Shown here: in pieces, positions 1-7,712 of the stretch | Layout: every line of letters starts with the position of its first letter | Numbering within the stretch: position 1 is the first letter of the stretch | NCBI GenBank assembly: GCA_038328575.1 | Contig: JBBQMD010000063.1 | Coordinates: 1 to 15,997 of the forward strand | Length of the DNA stretch: 15,997 bases | Direction of reading: 5' to 3' | From: JACVCS01 sp038328575 | GTDB taxonomy: Bacteria > Planctomycetota > Phycisphaerae > Phycisphaerales > UBA1924 | Notes under the pieces: model-generated | The model's database searches: none | Told to the model about the DNA's origin: nothing | The model's input: only the letters and a program-made list of their open reading frames with translations | Program-made: the position numbers and the translations under genes

Positions 1-431
1 GTGTCATCCAGCCTGTCAACTTCGGCAAGTTCCACGCGGCTCACAGGTGCGATGACCATCTGGGCGATGCGCATGGCGTTTTCGATTACGAACGGCTCCC
101 GACCGAGGTTGATGAGGGCGACTTGCAGCTCGCCGCGGTAGTCGGCGTCAACGGTGCCGGGGGCGTTGACAACCGTGACAGCGTGCTTGCTCGCCAGGCC
201 CGAGCGCGGCCGGACCTGACCCTCATAGCCGGGGGGGATCGCGACGGCCCAGCCGGTAGGAACGCGCGCGATCGCGCCAGGCGCAAGCGACATGACCTCA
301 CCCTCCGGCAAGCACGCGGCCAGATCAAGCCCCGCCGCGAGCGCGGTCTGGTACGTCGGCAAGGTCGCGCGTGGCGAGAGGCGGCGGATCTGAACGAGAA
401 GTGGCGGAGTGGCAGCGTGGCGAAGTGACAT
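1..431 (-). CDS. dut: dUTPase (dUTP diphosphatase), partial, C-terminus outside the window
   Basis: Hydrolyses dUTP to dUMP and pyrophosphate, keeping uracil out of DNA and feeding dTMP synthesis; a cytosolic homotrimer in the family. Reading the minus strand from the ATG at 431 gives 143 residues with four of the five trimeric dUTPase motifs in order: AGLDLAA (33-39), PRSGLASKHAV (75-85), PGTVDADYRGELQV (91-104, with the catalytic Asp) and RIAQMVI (121-127). The glycine-rich fifth motif, which closes over the nucleotide, would lie beyond position 1. The ATG is the only plausible start, but the first nine codons lie inside an inverted repeat and there is no Shine-Dalgarno. The gene follows the S1-protein gene on the same strand after 116 bases. 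Identity is certain from the motifs; the exact start is less so. Confidence 0.95.
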   Translation of the reverse strand, partial: MSLRHAATPPLLVQIRRLSPRATLPTYQTALAAGLDLAACLPEGEVMSLAPGAIARVPTGWAVAIPPGYEGQVRPRSGLASKHAVTVVNAPGTVDADYRGELQVALINLGREPFVIENAMRIAQMVIAPVSRVELAEVDRLDD

Positions 432-545
432 TGTGGATTAGGAAAGTGGCAGAGTGGCAGAGTGACAGAGTGGCAAAGTGTCGAAGGGGGAACGCGACAG
501 CATGGCACTCTGCCACTCTGTCACTTCGCCACGCTGCCACTTCTT
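395..545. repeat. Octamer tandem repeats forming nested inverted repeats
   Basis: Tandem copies of an AGTGGCAG-like octamer run from about 444 to 480. Their complement appears at 505-540. A perfect 22-base inverted repeat joins 409-430 with 519-540, and an inner pair (462-480 with 506-524) matches at 18 of 19 positions. Either could fold into a long hairpin between the S1-protein stop and the dut start. No T-run follows on the minus strand, so it is not a textbook terminator. Confidence 0.85.
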
Positions 546-547
546 GT

Positions 548-2386
548 TCACCGCTGGCCGAGGGTCAGCCCGAAGTTGTTGCCGCTGTCGCCGGGGATCT
601 TCTTGCCGAAGCCGCCGGTGAGGTCCTTGTTGCGGAACTGCTCGCGCTTGCGACGCAGCTCTGGCGTCTCTTTGCTGATCTCCGCAAGCCGCTCGGACAT
701 CTGCTTTTCCTTGGCCTGGCGCTTCTCGGCAAAGATCGCCTCGCGGCTGCCCGGGGCCGGGGGCGTCTCGGCCTCGAGGACCTTCATCGAGAGGCTGATG
801 CGGCGCGTGCTCGGATCGATCTTGATCACCCGCGCGGTGATGACCTGGTCCTTCTTCAGGACCTGCTCCGGCTTGTCGATGCGCTTGCGGCTGATCTCGC
901 TGACGTGCAGCAGCCCGTCAACACCCGCGGCGATCTGGATGAACGCGCCGAACTCGGTGAGTCGGACGACGGTGCCGGTGATCTCGGCGCCCTCTTTAAT
1001 TTCGTTCGTCGCGGACTCAAACGGGTCTTGGCTGAGCTGCTTCATGCCCAGGGCAATGCGGTTGTTGTCGAGGTCGACCTTCAGGAGCTGGACTTTAACC
1101 TTGTCGCCCTCTTTGACGTACTTCTGAACGTTCTTCTCGGTGGGCGTGACGCGGTCGTAGGTCATGTTCTCAAGGTGAACGAGGCCGTCAACGCCGCCGA
1201 GATCGACGAACGCGCCGAAGGGCATGATCTTGCGAACGGTGCCTTCCATCACGGCGCCTTCGACGAGCAGCGACTTGATCTTCTCGGCGTTGACCTTGCG
1301 CTCTTCCTGAAGGATGTCGCGCCGGCTGAGGACGATGTCGCCCATGCCGCGACGGTCGAGCTTGGTGACCTTGCAGGCGAACTTCTCGCCCACGAAGACG
1401 GACATGTCTTCGATACGCTCCAGCGCGACCTGGCCCGAGGGCATGAAGGCGCGATGGCCGGCGACCTCAAGCTCAAGCCCGCCCTTGTTGACGCCGCTCA
1501 CGCGGGCTTCGACAATCTGGCCGACCTCAAGCAGCTCCCACGCCGCCTTGGTCACAGCGCCCGGGCGGGCGCACATGAACAGCGATTCCTCGGCGTTGAA
1601 CCGCTCGACAACGACTTCCAGGTCGCTCCCGACGGTGGGGACTTCATCATCCTTGTAGCTGAGGCGCGAGACGACGCCGAGCTCCTTGGGGCCGAACTCG
1701 ACGAAGATGTCGCTGGGGCCGACCGAGACGATCTTGCCGGTGCGGTGCTCGCGGCCGGACTGGACCACGCGCGGGCCGCGCACGGCGGCGGGGGCGCGAC
1801 CGCCACGAACTTCGACATCGTGGGCGTGGGCACGCTTGGTCGCGTCGGCCTTGGCCTGCGCGGCGGCGCTGGCGCGATCAGTCGAACCCTTCAGCAGCGC
1901 GTCGAGCTCGCCGGGGGCGAAGTCGTCCATCATGTTGGCGGAATCGTCGGTGACACTTTGGAGTGTGCCGCGGGTGTCAGGGCCCTTCTCGCGTTGATCG
2001 GGCTTGGGCCCGCGCTGACCGGGGCGACCACCACCACCGCCACCACCACCGAAGCCACCGCCACCACCACCTCCGCCGCCACCTCCGCCACCAAAGGGCG
2101 GGCGACCGCCGAAGCGTGGGGCCTCGTCACCTTCAGAACTGACGACCATGGCCTTCTTGATCGTGGGCAACCCGCGCAGGTTGGGGCCAGCCGGAGCCGC
2201 GGGCGTCGGAGCGGGTGCGCTGGGCGCGGATTCTTCAGCACTCGCGGCCGGCGCGGCTGCTTCGCTCTGCGCCTCTGTCGCAACGGCGGCGCCGGTCGCT
2301 TCACCCCCGGCCTGTCCATCGGGAGCGGCGGCCTCCGGAGTCTGGGGAGTGGTTTCGGGCGAGTCGGCGGCGGGGTTGCTGGACAT
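548..2386 (-). CDS. S1-domain RNA-binding protein (ribosomal protein S1-like)
   Basis: Probably binds mRNA on the 30S subunit or acts as a general RNA-binding protein. The 612-residue protein has four S1 OB-fold repeats at roughly 213-278, 287-356, 376-449 and 465-535. The last two are canonical, with GTVRKIMPFGAFVDLGGVDG and GTVVRLTEFGAFIQIAAGVDG-like cores. The first ~210 residues are not S1: an acidic Ala/Pro/Glu tract (1-68), a glycine run broken by one Phe (99-120), then a charged linker. The C-terminal tail (540-612) is Lys/Arg/Glu-rich. I chose the ATG at 2386 because it opens the low-complexity segment; an in-frame ATG at 2464 would add 26 Arg/Ser-rich residues and run through a hairpin. 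No Shine-Dalgarno is visible. E. coli S1 has six repeats, so equivalence to rpsA is an inference and no symbol is given. The opposite strand is open throughout, a GC-rich shadow. Confidence 0.9.
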   Translation of the reverse strand: MSSNPAADSPETTPQTPEAAAPDGQAGGEATGAAVATEAQSEAAAPAASAEESAPSAPAPTPAAPAGPNLRGLPTIKKAMVVSSEGDEAPRFGGRPPFGGGGGGGGGGGGGFGGGGGGGGRPGQRGPKPDQREKGPDTRGTLQSVTDDSANMMDDFAPGELDALLKGSTDRASAAAQAKADATKRAHAHDVEVRGGRAPAAVRGPRVVQSGREHRTGKIVSVGPSDIFVEFGPKELGVVSRLSYKDDEVPTVGSDLEVVVERFNAEESLFMCARPGAVTKAAWELLEVGQIVEARVSGVNKGGLELEVAGHRAFMPSGQVALERIEDMSVFVGEKFACKVTKLDRRGMGDIVLSRRDILQEERKVNAEKIKSLLVEGAVMEGTVRKIMPFGAFVDLGGVDGLVHLENMTYDRVTPTEKNVQKYVKEGDKVKVQLLKVDLDNNRIALGMKQLSQDPFESATNEIKEGAEITGTVVRLTEFGAFIQIAAGVDGLLHVSEISRKRIDKPEQVLKKDQVITARVIKIDPSTRRISLSMKVLEAETPPAPGSREAIFAEKRQAKEKQMSERLAEISKETPELRRKREQFRNKDLTGGFGKKIPGDSGNNFGLTLGQR

Positions 2387-2429
2387 TTGAGGTGATCCGG
2401 AGAAAGAGAAATGACGACTCAAAGACCGG

Positions 2430-2451
2430 GACGATCGGGCATCCGATCGTC
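2430..2451 (-). promoter_or_regulatory. Hairpin in the leader of the S1-protein gene
   Basis: A perfect 9-base-pair stem (2430-2438 with 2443-2451) with a four-base GCAT loop sits 44-65 bases upstream of the chosen ATG at 2386. It could be a structured leader for translational control, as is known for E. coli rpsA, or an operator. The sequence shows only the palindrome. Confidence 0.4.
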
Positions 2452-2603
2452 GCCGCGCGGCCAATCCATTGGCGTTGGCGTGCGCGCCGCGAAACTCGCG
2501 GCGGAAAAGAGTGGCCGATTCTAGACCGGGCGGAGCGACCGACGACGGCTCAGGCGGGGTGAAAGAGCGGGCTGAGTGCGAGGCCAGAACCGGGCGGGCG
2601 CGA

Positions 2604-3086
2604 TCACCAGGAAAAGAACCGGCCCATCAGCGCACGCAGCGCCAGCACCGCGAACGTGACGACGATCGAAGCGTTGCCGGCGACAAGCAAGAAGATCACG
2701 ACGGTTCGGGACGTGGGCAGGAGTTTCTCCGACCACCACTCACGCTCCTGGACGGCGGCGCGCGGCAGGTCATTGACCACAAGACGAAACGCCTGAAACG
2801 CTTCCCAGACGCGAAAGGGAGCCATGGTCAGACGCTGAGCGAGCGTGAACCGTGTGTTCAGGTCTTTGTCGAACCGCTGGCCACACTCCGAGCATCGCCC
2901 GGCATCGCCCATCTCCGTCAGGTCGTAGCGACAGCGAAAGCACTGGTACGACCCATCGGCGATGCGCACCGTGCCGACCGGCTGCTCGATCGAGCGCCCA
3001 ATCGCGCCGGCGGAGGAAGCGCTCCACTCGAGCGGAGGGTTCGGGTCGGGCATTGGGGGAACCGGAGGTGTGGAGGGTGTGGACAT
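2604..3086 (-). CDS. Small zinc-ribbon membrane protein of unknown function
   Basis: No specific function is recognised. The 160-residue protein has a Pro-rich N-terminus (1-20), a paired CxxC zinc ribbon with cysteines at 49, 52, 65 and 68 (CFRCRYDL ... CSECG), and a single hydrophobic helix at about 128-151 near the C-terminus. The CxxC-x-YDL ... CxECG pattern resembles the zinc-ribbon signature common at the N-termini of many uncharacterised planctomycete membrane proteins (general knowledge). The ATG at 3086 was chosen because the reading frame upstream, up to 3413, is Arg/Pro/His-rich without any domain. It is on the same strand as the S1 gene, 217 bases upstream of it, so co-transcription is possible but not shown. 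The ribbon probably faces the cytosol. Confidence 0.75.
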   Translation of the reverse strand: MSTPSTPPVPPMPDPNPPLEWSASSAGAIGRSIEQPVGTVRIADGSYQCFRCRYDLTEMGDAGRCSECGQRFDKDLNTRFTLAQRLTMAPFRVWEAFQAFRLVVNDLPRAAVQEREWWSEKLLPTSRTVVIFLLVAGNASIVVTFAVLALRALMGRFFSW

Positions 3087-3425
3087 GGCGTGGGCGGTAT
3101 GGACATGGACGCGGTTCGCGGGGTAATAGCCCGAGGTTGCCGCGGGCGCGGTGTTCCGGCCATGGACCGGGACGCGGGCCGATGGGATGACACCGCCGAC
3201 GGCCGGACGTTCGAAGTGGTGGCGGCGGTGGGTACGGGGACACCGATTGGCAGGCCGGATCACTTGCACGGCTTGTGAGAAATCCCACGCACCCGTAGGA
3301 TCAACATCTCGCTGAACGGCTCTTCGTTCAGTGCTCGTAGACTGCCGCACGCGCAAGGGTCCACTGATCTGCAAAGCCGGATCAGCGGCATCAGGCGGAT
3401 CATCGCCACTCATCTCGCGAACGCC
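3087..3425. other. Non-coding stretch between flotillin and the zinc-ribbon gene
   Basis: No convincing gene on either strand. A perfect 7-base-pair hairpin (CTGAACG ... CGTTCAG, about 3313-3332, six-base loop) lies about 95 bases beyond the flotillin stop and could slow or end its transcription, though no T-run follows. Two GATC-containing complementary stretches lie near 3364-3385. The promoter of the zinc-ribbon gene must lie here but is not recognisable. Confidence 0.5.
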
Positions 3426-5054
3426 TCACCGACCCCCGGGCGACTTGGTCTCCGCAACCGGCGAGTGCTCGGATTGCGGCTCGTTGGGTAGGGGTTGCTT
3501 TCGGATGCTGCCCAGAACACCGGGAAGCTCGACGCCCGCTTGGCGGGCGAGTTCATGGATGGGTGGCAGCGCGCCGATGAGGCCCGCGAGGAAGTCGGCG
3601 GTGGAGCCGCGGCCGCCCTCGCCGGCTCTTCCAGAGCCGGAATCCCAGACGGTGATCTTGTCGATCTTGAGGTTCTGGATGGCCTTGACCTGCTGCGCGA
3701 CGATCTCGGGCAGTTGCTCGATCATCAGCAGGGTCGGCGCGATATGCGGATTCTCGGCGCACGCGCTGATCAGCTTGCGATAGCCGTCGGCCTTGGCCTC
3801 CAGCACCTGACGCACGCCCGCGGCCTCTGCCTCAAACTTCGCGCGGATCGCATCAGCCTGGCCCGCGGCTTCGAGCCGCGTCTTCTGGGCCTCGGCCTCG
3901 GCGGCGATCTCGATGCGGCGCTTCTCGACCTCCTGCGGGGCCAGCTCCTCTTTGCCTAGCCGGGCGATCTCCTGCTCGCGCTGCGCGAGCAGGACTTTGG
4001 AGGTGGCATCAGAGGCGGCGACCTCGGCCCGACGGCGCGCCTCGGCGGAGATCTCAGCGAGCTTGGCGTTGCTCTCGGCCATCATCGCCCTGCTGGCGTT
4101 CTCGCCGGTGGTCGCGATCGCCTCGGCCTCGGCGACGCGCACGCGCTGCTCTTGCTCGGCCTGCTTGCGGGCGACGATCACTTCCGCCTCGCGCTGCGAG
4201 ATCGCGATCTCGCGCTCGCGCTTGGATTCTATCTCGCCCTTGACTGCCTGCGCTTCAAGGGCTGCAACGGTGATGCGCTGACGCTGCTCCGCGAGCTTCT
4301 CGCCTTCGATGGCGGTGGCCCGCTCGGCGCTGACCTTGACGGTTCGCTCGCGAACCGCGATCGCCTCACCGGATGCGCCGTCGCGCTCCTGCTGCGAGAC
4401 TTCGACCTTGGCACGCTGGATGGCCTCGGCGGCGGCGCGCTTGCCGATGGCCTCGATGTATCCGCTTTCGTCCGTGATGTCGCGGATGTTCACGTTGATC
4501 AGCGTCAGGCCGATCTTGTTGATCTCCTTGGCGACGTTCTCGTTGATCAGCGTCATGAACTTCTCGCGATCGCGATTGATCTCCTCGATGGTGAGGGTCG
4601 CGATCACCAGCCGGAGCTGTCCCAGGATGATGTCCTGGGCCTGCGCGCGGATCTGTTCCTCACGCAAGCCCAGCAGACGCTCCGCGGCGTTGTTCATGAG
4701 CACCGGATCGGTGCTGATGCCGACGGTGAACGTGCTGGGGACGTTGACGCGAATGTTGTTCTGTGAGAGTGCGCCCGAGAGCGGGATCTCGATGACCAGC
4801 GGGACCAGCGAGAGGTAGGCGAAATCCTGGATCAGCGGGACGATGAAGGTGCCGCCGCCGTGAATGCACTTGGCGGCGCGCTGACCGCCGATCTTGCCGC
4901 TGACGACAAGGATTCGGTTGGGAGGGCAGCGCTTGAACTGGCGCGCGATGAACGTGAACGCGAAGATCACGATCAGCGCGACGGCGCCGATCGCGCCCAA
5001 CCAGATCAGCGGCACGGTTTCGTCAGTTGTGGTTGGCACTGGTGGCATTTGCAT
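3426..5054 (-). CDS. Flotillin-family SPFH membrane scaffold protein (FloT/YuaG-like)
   Basis: Scaffold protein of functional membrane microdomains. The 542-residue protein has a short N-terminus, one transmembrane helix (about 14-37), the juxtamembrane KRCPPNRILV typical of flotillins, an SPFH/Band 7 domain (about 44-210) and a very long Ala/Glu/Arg coiled coil (about 210-420) with repeated EAEA steps. A conserved-looking C-terminal part follows (422-470, ISACAENPHIAPTLLMIEQL), then a low-complexity tail. The length fits FloT-type flotillins. The ATG at 5054 has a strong ribosome site (GGGGGAG, eight-base spacing), which favours it over the ATG at 5048. It follows the NfeD-like gene by 51 bases on the same strand, the same pairing as yuaF-floT of Bacillus, so the two are almost certainly one operon. 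Membrane orientation is inferred from the family. Confidence 0.93.
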   Translation of the reverse strand: MQMPPVPTTTDETVPLIWLGAIGAVALIVIFAFTFIARQFKRCPPNRILVVSGKIGGQRAAKCIHGGGTFIVPLIQDFAYLSLVPLVIEIPLSGALSQNNIRVNVPSTFTVGISTDPVLMNNAAERLLGLREEQIRAQAQDIILGQLRLVIATLTIEEINRDREKFMTLINENVAKEINKIGLTLINVNIRDITDESGYIEAIGKRAAAEAIQRAKVEVSQQERDGASGEAIAVRERTVKVSAERATAIEGEKLAEQRQRITVAALEAQAVKGEIESKREREIAISQREAEVIVARKQAEQEQRVRVAEAEAIATTGENASRAMMAESNAKLAEISAEARRRAEVAASDATSKVLLAQREQEIARLGKEELAPQEVEKRRIEIAAEAEAQKTRLEAAGQADAIRAKFEAEAAGVRQVLEAKADGYRKLISACAENPHIAPTLLMIEQLPEIVAQQVKAIQNLKIDKITVWDSGSGRAGEGGRGSTADFLAGLIGALPPIHELARQAGVELPGVLGSIRKQPLPNEPQSEHSPVAETKSPGGR

Positions 5055-5105
5055 GGCTGATTCTCCCCCTTAAAAAAACTCGATTCAACGCGATGGTGTG
5101 CTGAT

Positions 5106-5759
5106 TCACACGGGTTCGACGGTGACGGTGTTGTCGGAGTTGATCGCGACGACACGGATCCGCGAGCGACTTGAGACTTCGACGCTCGCGCTCACGGCGT
5201 AGCAGATGCGTTCGCGATCGCCCAGGACGACTCTGACCTCGCCCTGGCCCTTGCCGGCGGCGGGGACGCTGACGGTCACTTCGCCGGTCTTGCCCTCAAG
5301 CGAGGCGAGATCGATGTTGCCGCTGCTGCTGAGCGAGCGAACGCTGCGCATGGCCAGTGCGAGGATGGTTGTGGCGAACGCTGCGCCCAGCACGGCGGCG
5401 CCGATAGATGCCCCCATCGACCACCCAAACCCTCGGAGCGCGCCGAGCCCGCCCCAGCCGAAGCCCATCAGCATTGCCAGGAGCGCCTGCACGGACAAAA
5501 AGTCGGCGGTCGAGCCGAACGCTCCGGCACTCGCGTCTTCGCCCGCGTGACTGTCGTCGCCCAGCACGAGCAATAGCGCGAGCTTGATGGAGAACAGCAG
5601 CGTGCCGAGAAGCGCCGGGACGGTGAACCAGATTGCTTGAGAGTCGAAGAAGATAGTGAGCGTCCAAACGTCCTCAGAACGAAATCGGCTCGATGATACC
5701 AGATTGCGTGGTTGGGGTGGAGCGGGGCGCGCCCGGACTACGGGCGCGAGTGCTAGCAT
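5106..5759 (-). CDS. NfeD/YuaF-like membrane protein with OB-fold, flotillin partner
   Basis: Probable partner of the downstream flotillin. From the ATG at 5759 the protein has 217 residues: a Pro/Arg-rich start (1-35), hydrophobic helices at about 44-67, 86-108 and 113-137, and a C-terminal beta-rich domain (150-217) beginning LEGKTGEVTVSVPAAGKGQG and ending in TVTVEPV, as in the OB-fold of short NfeD and YuaF proteins. The domain is expected to be soluble at the membrane surface. The start is uncertain: the ATG at 5759 is the nearest ATG upstream of the first helix, has no Shine-Dalgarno, and gives an N-terminus that does not look like the family; a rare start (such as CTG near codon 20) is possible. 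The frame continues upstream to 6176 but would then overlap the divergent pilT gene. Role inferred from the operon and fold. Confidence 0.8.
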   Translation of the reverse strand: MLALAPVVRARPAPPQPRNLVSSSRFRSEDVWTLTIFFDSQAIWFTVPALLGTLLFSIKLALLLVLGDDSHAGEDASAGAFGSTADFLSVQALLAMLMGFGWGGLGALRGFGWSMGASIGAAVLGAAFATTILALAMRSVRSLSSSGNIDLASLEGKTGEVTVSVPAAGKGQGEVRVVLGDRERICYAVSASVEVSSRSRIRVVAINSDNTVTVEPV

Positions 5760-5894
5760 GGGATCCGCCGGCCTGGGCGCGTGCGCACGCTGGTTGCGGC
5801 GCGACCAGGGCGTGCCAGCGAACGCGGCCGATGCCGCGGTATCGCCTGCCGAAGGGTCAAGAACAATCTGTGGGGCAGTGAGGACGTTGTTGTT

Positions 5895-7064
5895 ATGAGC
5901 CATCATCACAAAGCCGACGCCGCGACCGCGGCTCCCGCCGGTCATGTCAGCCTTGATCACGACGAGAAGCACGACCCGCACGCGACAAGGTGGGGCGACT
6001 TCCTGAAGGCGGCGATCAAGCTGGGTGCCAGCGACATCATCATGAAGACCGGCAAGGCACCGGCCGTGCGTCTGCGCGGCGCGTTGAAGGGCCTGGACAC
6101 GACGCCGATCAGCATGGCGGAGTTCAAGGACATCGCCAAGCACATCCTGGACGAGGAGCAGATAAAGGATCTGCACAAGTTCGGGTCGGTTGACTTCGCG
6201 TACGACTACGACGAGAAGACGCGCTTCCGCGTCAACCTCTTCCAGGCACGCGGCAAGCTAAGCGTCGCCGCCCGATTGATCTCGGCGCACATCCGGCGCT
6301 TCGAGGAGCTGTATCTTCCGCCCATCATGAGCGAAGTCGCCATGCAGCCCAACGGCATCGTGCTGCTCAGCGGCGTGACCGGCTCGGGCAAGTCCACCAC
6401 GATCGCGGCGATGCTCGACTATGTGAACGAGCGCAAGCCCGTACACATCGTGACCATTGAAGACCCGATCGAGTACATCTTCACCGATAAGAAATCGACG
6501 ATCAACCAGCGCGAGATCGGCATCGACTGCCTGGACTTCAAGATCGCGCTGCGGGCCCTGGTGCGCGAGAACCCGGACATCGTGCTGGTCGGTGAGATGC
6601 GCGACAATGAAACGTTCGAGGCGGCGCTACACGCCGCCGAGACCGGGCACTTGGTGTACGGAACGATCCACGCGTCCAGCGCAACGCAGACGTTCAGCCG
6701 GATCTACGGCCTGTTCGAGCAGGAAGAAGTCGAGCAGGTGCGACGCATCCTCGCGTATCAGATGCGCGCGTTCGTGTACCAGAAGCTGCTGCCCACGCTG
6801 CGCCCGGAGATCGCCCGTATCCCGGCGCTCGAGATCCTGGTCAACAACGCCGTCGTGCGCAAGTACATCCTTGAGGGACGCGAGGGCGAGCTGCGCGAAT
6901 ATCTTAAGAGCATCGAAGCGACGCAGAGCGGCATGAAGGACTTCAACCAGAGCCTCATGGAACTGGTCGAGCAGGAGATGATCCACGTCCGCACGGCGCT
7001 CGAAACCAGCCCAAACCCCGACGAGCTGCAGATGCGCCTCAAGAAACTGGGTTCGGGAAGGTAA
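5895..7064 (+). CDS. pilT: PilT/PilU-family type IV pilus retraction ATPase
   Basis: Hexameric ATPase that powers type IV pilus retraction at the inner membrane. The 389-residue protein shows the N-terminal PAS-like domain (about 33-140, GASDIIMKTGKAPAVRLRG), Walker A GVTGSGKST (160-168), Asp box IVTIEDPIEY (185-194), Walker B IVLVGEMRD (229-237) and His box GHLVYGTIHASS (251-262). The C-terminus (348-386, FNQSLMELV ... NPDELQMRL) resembles PilU/PilT tails. It is slightly longer than the usual ~345-380 residues because of a His/Asp-rich N-terminal tail (MSHHHK ... DHDEKHDPHA). The ATG at 5895 is used; a weak GAGGA lies ten bases upstream. The frame is open further upstream (5781) but that part is Arg-rich and unlike the family. 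No other pilus genes are in the window; it is divergent from the NfeD-like gene and followed by its own terminator. Confidence 0.93.
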   Translation: MSHHHKADAATAAPAGHVSLDHDEKHDPHATRWGDFLKAAIKLGASDIIMKTGKAPAVRLRGALKGLDTTPISMAEFKDIAKHILDEEQIKDLHKFGSVDFAYDYDEKTRFRVNLFQARGKLSVAARLISAHIRRFEELYLPPIMSEVAMQPNGIVLLSGVTGSGKSTTIAAMLDYVNERKPVHIVTIEDPIEYIFTDKKSTINQREIGIDCLDFKIALRALVRENPDIVLVGEMRDNETFEAALHAAETGHLVYGTIHASSATQTFSRIYGLFEQEEVEQVRRILAYQMRAFVYQKLLPTLRPEIARIPALEILVNNAVVRKYILEGREGELREYLKSIEATQSGMKDFNQSLMELVEQEMIHVRTALETSPNPDELQMRLKKLGSGR

Positions 7065-7072
7065 AAAAGAAA

Positions 7073-7112
7073 ACGGCAATCGAGACTCGGCAATCGGCAA
7101 TCGGGAACGGCG
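7073..7112. repeat. Heptanucleotide repeats (CGGCAAT unit)
   Basis: Five consecutive seven-base units, CGGCAAT, CGAGACT, CGGCAAT, CGGCAAT and CGGGAAC, lie just after the pilT stop. The complementary unit appears at 7176-7218 on the other side of the terminator, so the two tracts are inverted. Confidence 0.8.
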
Positions 7113-7119
7113 TCAATAC

Positions 7120-7156
7120 AGCGAGCACGCGATCACTCGCGTGCTCGCTTTTTTTT
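7120..7156 (+). terminator. Intrinsic terminator of pilT
   Basis: A perfect 11-base-pair stem (GCGAGCACGCG at 7121-7131 with 7138-7148), six-base loop ATCACT, and a run of eight T at 7149-7156. It lies 55 bases past the pilT stop. For greA transcription arriving on the minus strand the same hairpin has no T-run. Confidence 0.95.
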
Positions 7157-7175
7157 ACTTCGCACGATTGCCCAT

Positions 7176-7218
7176 CCCCGTCTTCACGATTGCCGATTGC
7201 CGAATCCCGATTGCCGAC
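7176..7218. repeat. Heptanucleotide repeats (CGATTGC unit), inverted copy
   Basis: Seven-base steps containing CGATTGC and close variants, inverted relative to 7073-7112. A 21-base stretch at 7182-7202 is identical to 15977-15997 at the right end of the window, showing a dispersed family. Confidence 0.8.
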
Positions 7219-7247
7219 CCCACCTATCGCTCGCGCCCGTGCGCCGT

Positions 7248-7712
7248 TCAGAGGATTTCAACAATCTCAAACTTCTTCACGCCGCGCGGCGTGCGGACGC
7301 TGACGATTTCGCCCACCGCGGCTTTCATCAATGCTTCGCCCATCGGGCTGGCGGGCGTCACTTCCACGATGTCATCGCCGACGGCACCGCTGAACTCGCC
7401 GACCATCTTGAAGACCTCGACATCCTTCTTGCCGGACTCGCGCAGCTTGACCGTCGCGCCGACAAAGACCACGCCAGTACTCTTGCGCGACTCGTCGATC
7501 ACGCTCACGTTCGCCAGGCGTTCGCTCAAACGCCTGATCTCGGCTTCCTCCATGCCCTGCGTCTCGCGCGCCGCGTGATAGTCTCCGTTTTCCTTCAGGT
7601 CTCCGAGCTCCCGAGCCTCTGCGATACGCTGCGAGATGTTCGCGCGATTGTCCACCAGGGCCTTGACCCTCGCCTCCAACTGGTCACGTTCGAGCTTGGT
7701 CAAGAGTTCCAT
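7248..7712 (-). CDS. greA: Transcription elongation factor GreA
   Basis: Rescues backtracked RNA polymerase by stimulating cleavage of the nascent transcript through the secondary channel. The 154-residue protein has the N-terminal coiled-coil hairpin (1-75) with the acidic tip GDLKENGDYHAARE (37-50; Asp38 and Glu41 match the residues that place the metal) and a C-terminal FKBP-like domain (about 80-154) with SPMGEALMKAAVGEIVSV (122-139). Family length is about 155-160. The ATG at 7712 opens MELLTKLERDQL; the frame is open to 7847 but that part is not GreA. Ribosome site weak. The esterase gene ends 156 bases upstream on the same strand, so read-through or a local promoter are both possible. 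GAT/Asp rather than the common Ala-Glu at residues 43-44 is a mild variation. Confidence 0.96.
   Translation of the reverse strand: MELLTKLERDQLEARVKALVDNRANISQRIAEARELGDLKENGDYHAARETQGMEEAEIRRLSERLANVSVIDESRKSTGVVFVGATVKLRESGKKDVEVFKMVGEFSGAVGDDIVEVTPASPMGEALMKAAVGEIVSVRTPRGVKKFEIVEIL

Noticed and set aside
371..2395. Very long plus-strand open frame opposite the S1-protein gene
   Set aside because: Its sequence is low-complexity and domain-free, while the minus strand encodes clear S1 repeats. GC-rich codon use keeps the antisense frame open.
7073..7218. CRISPR array
   Set aside because: Units are seven bases with no spacers and are inverted around a terminator; no cas genes are present.
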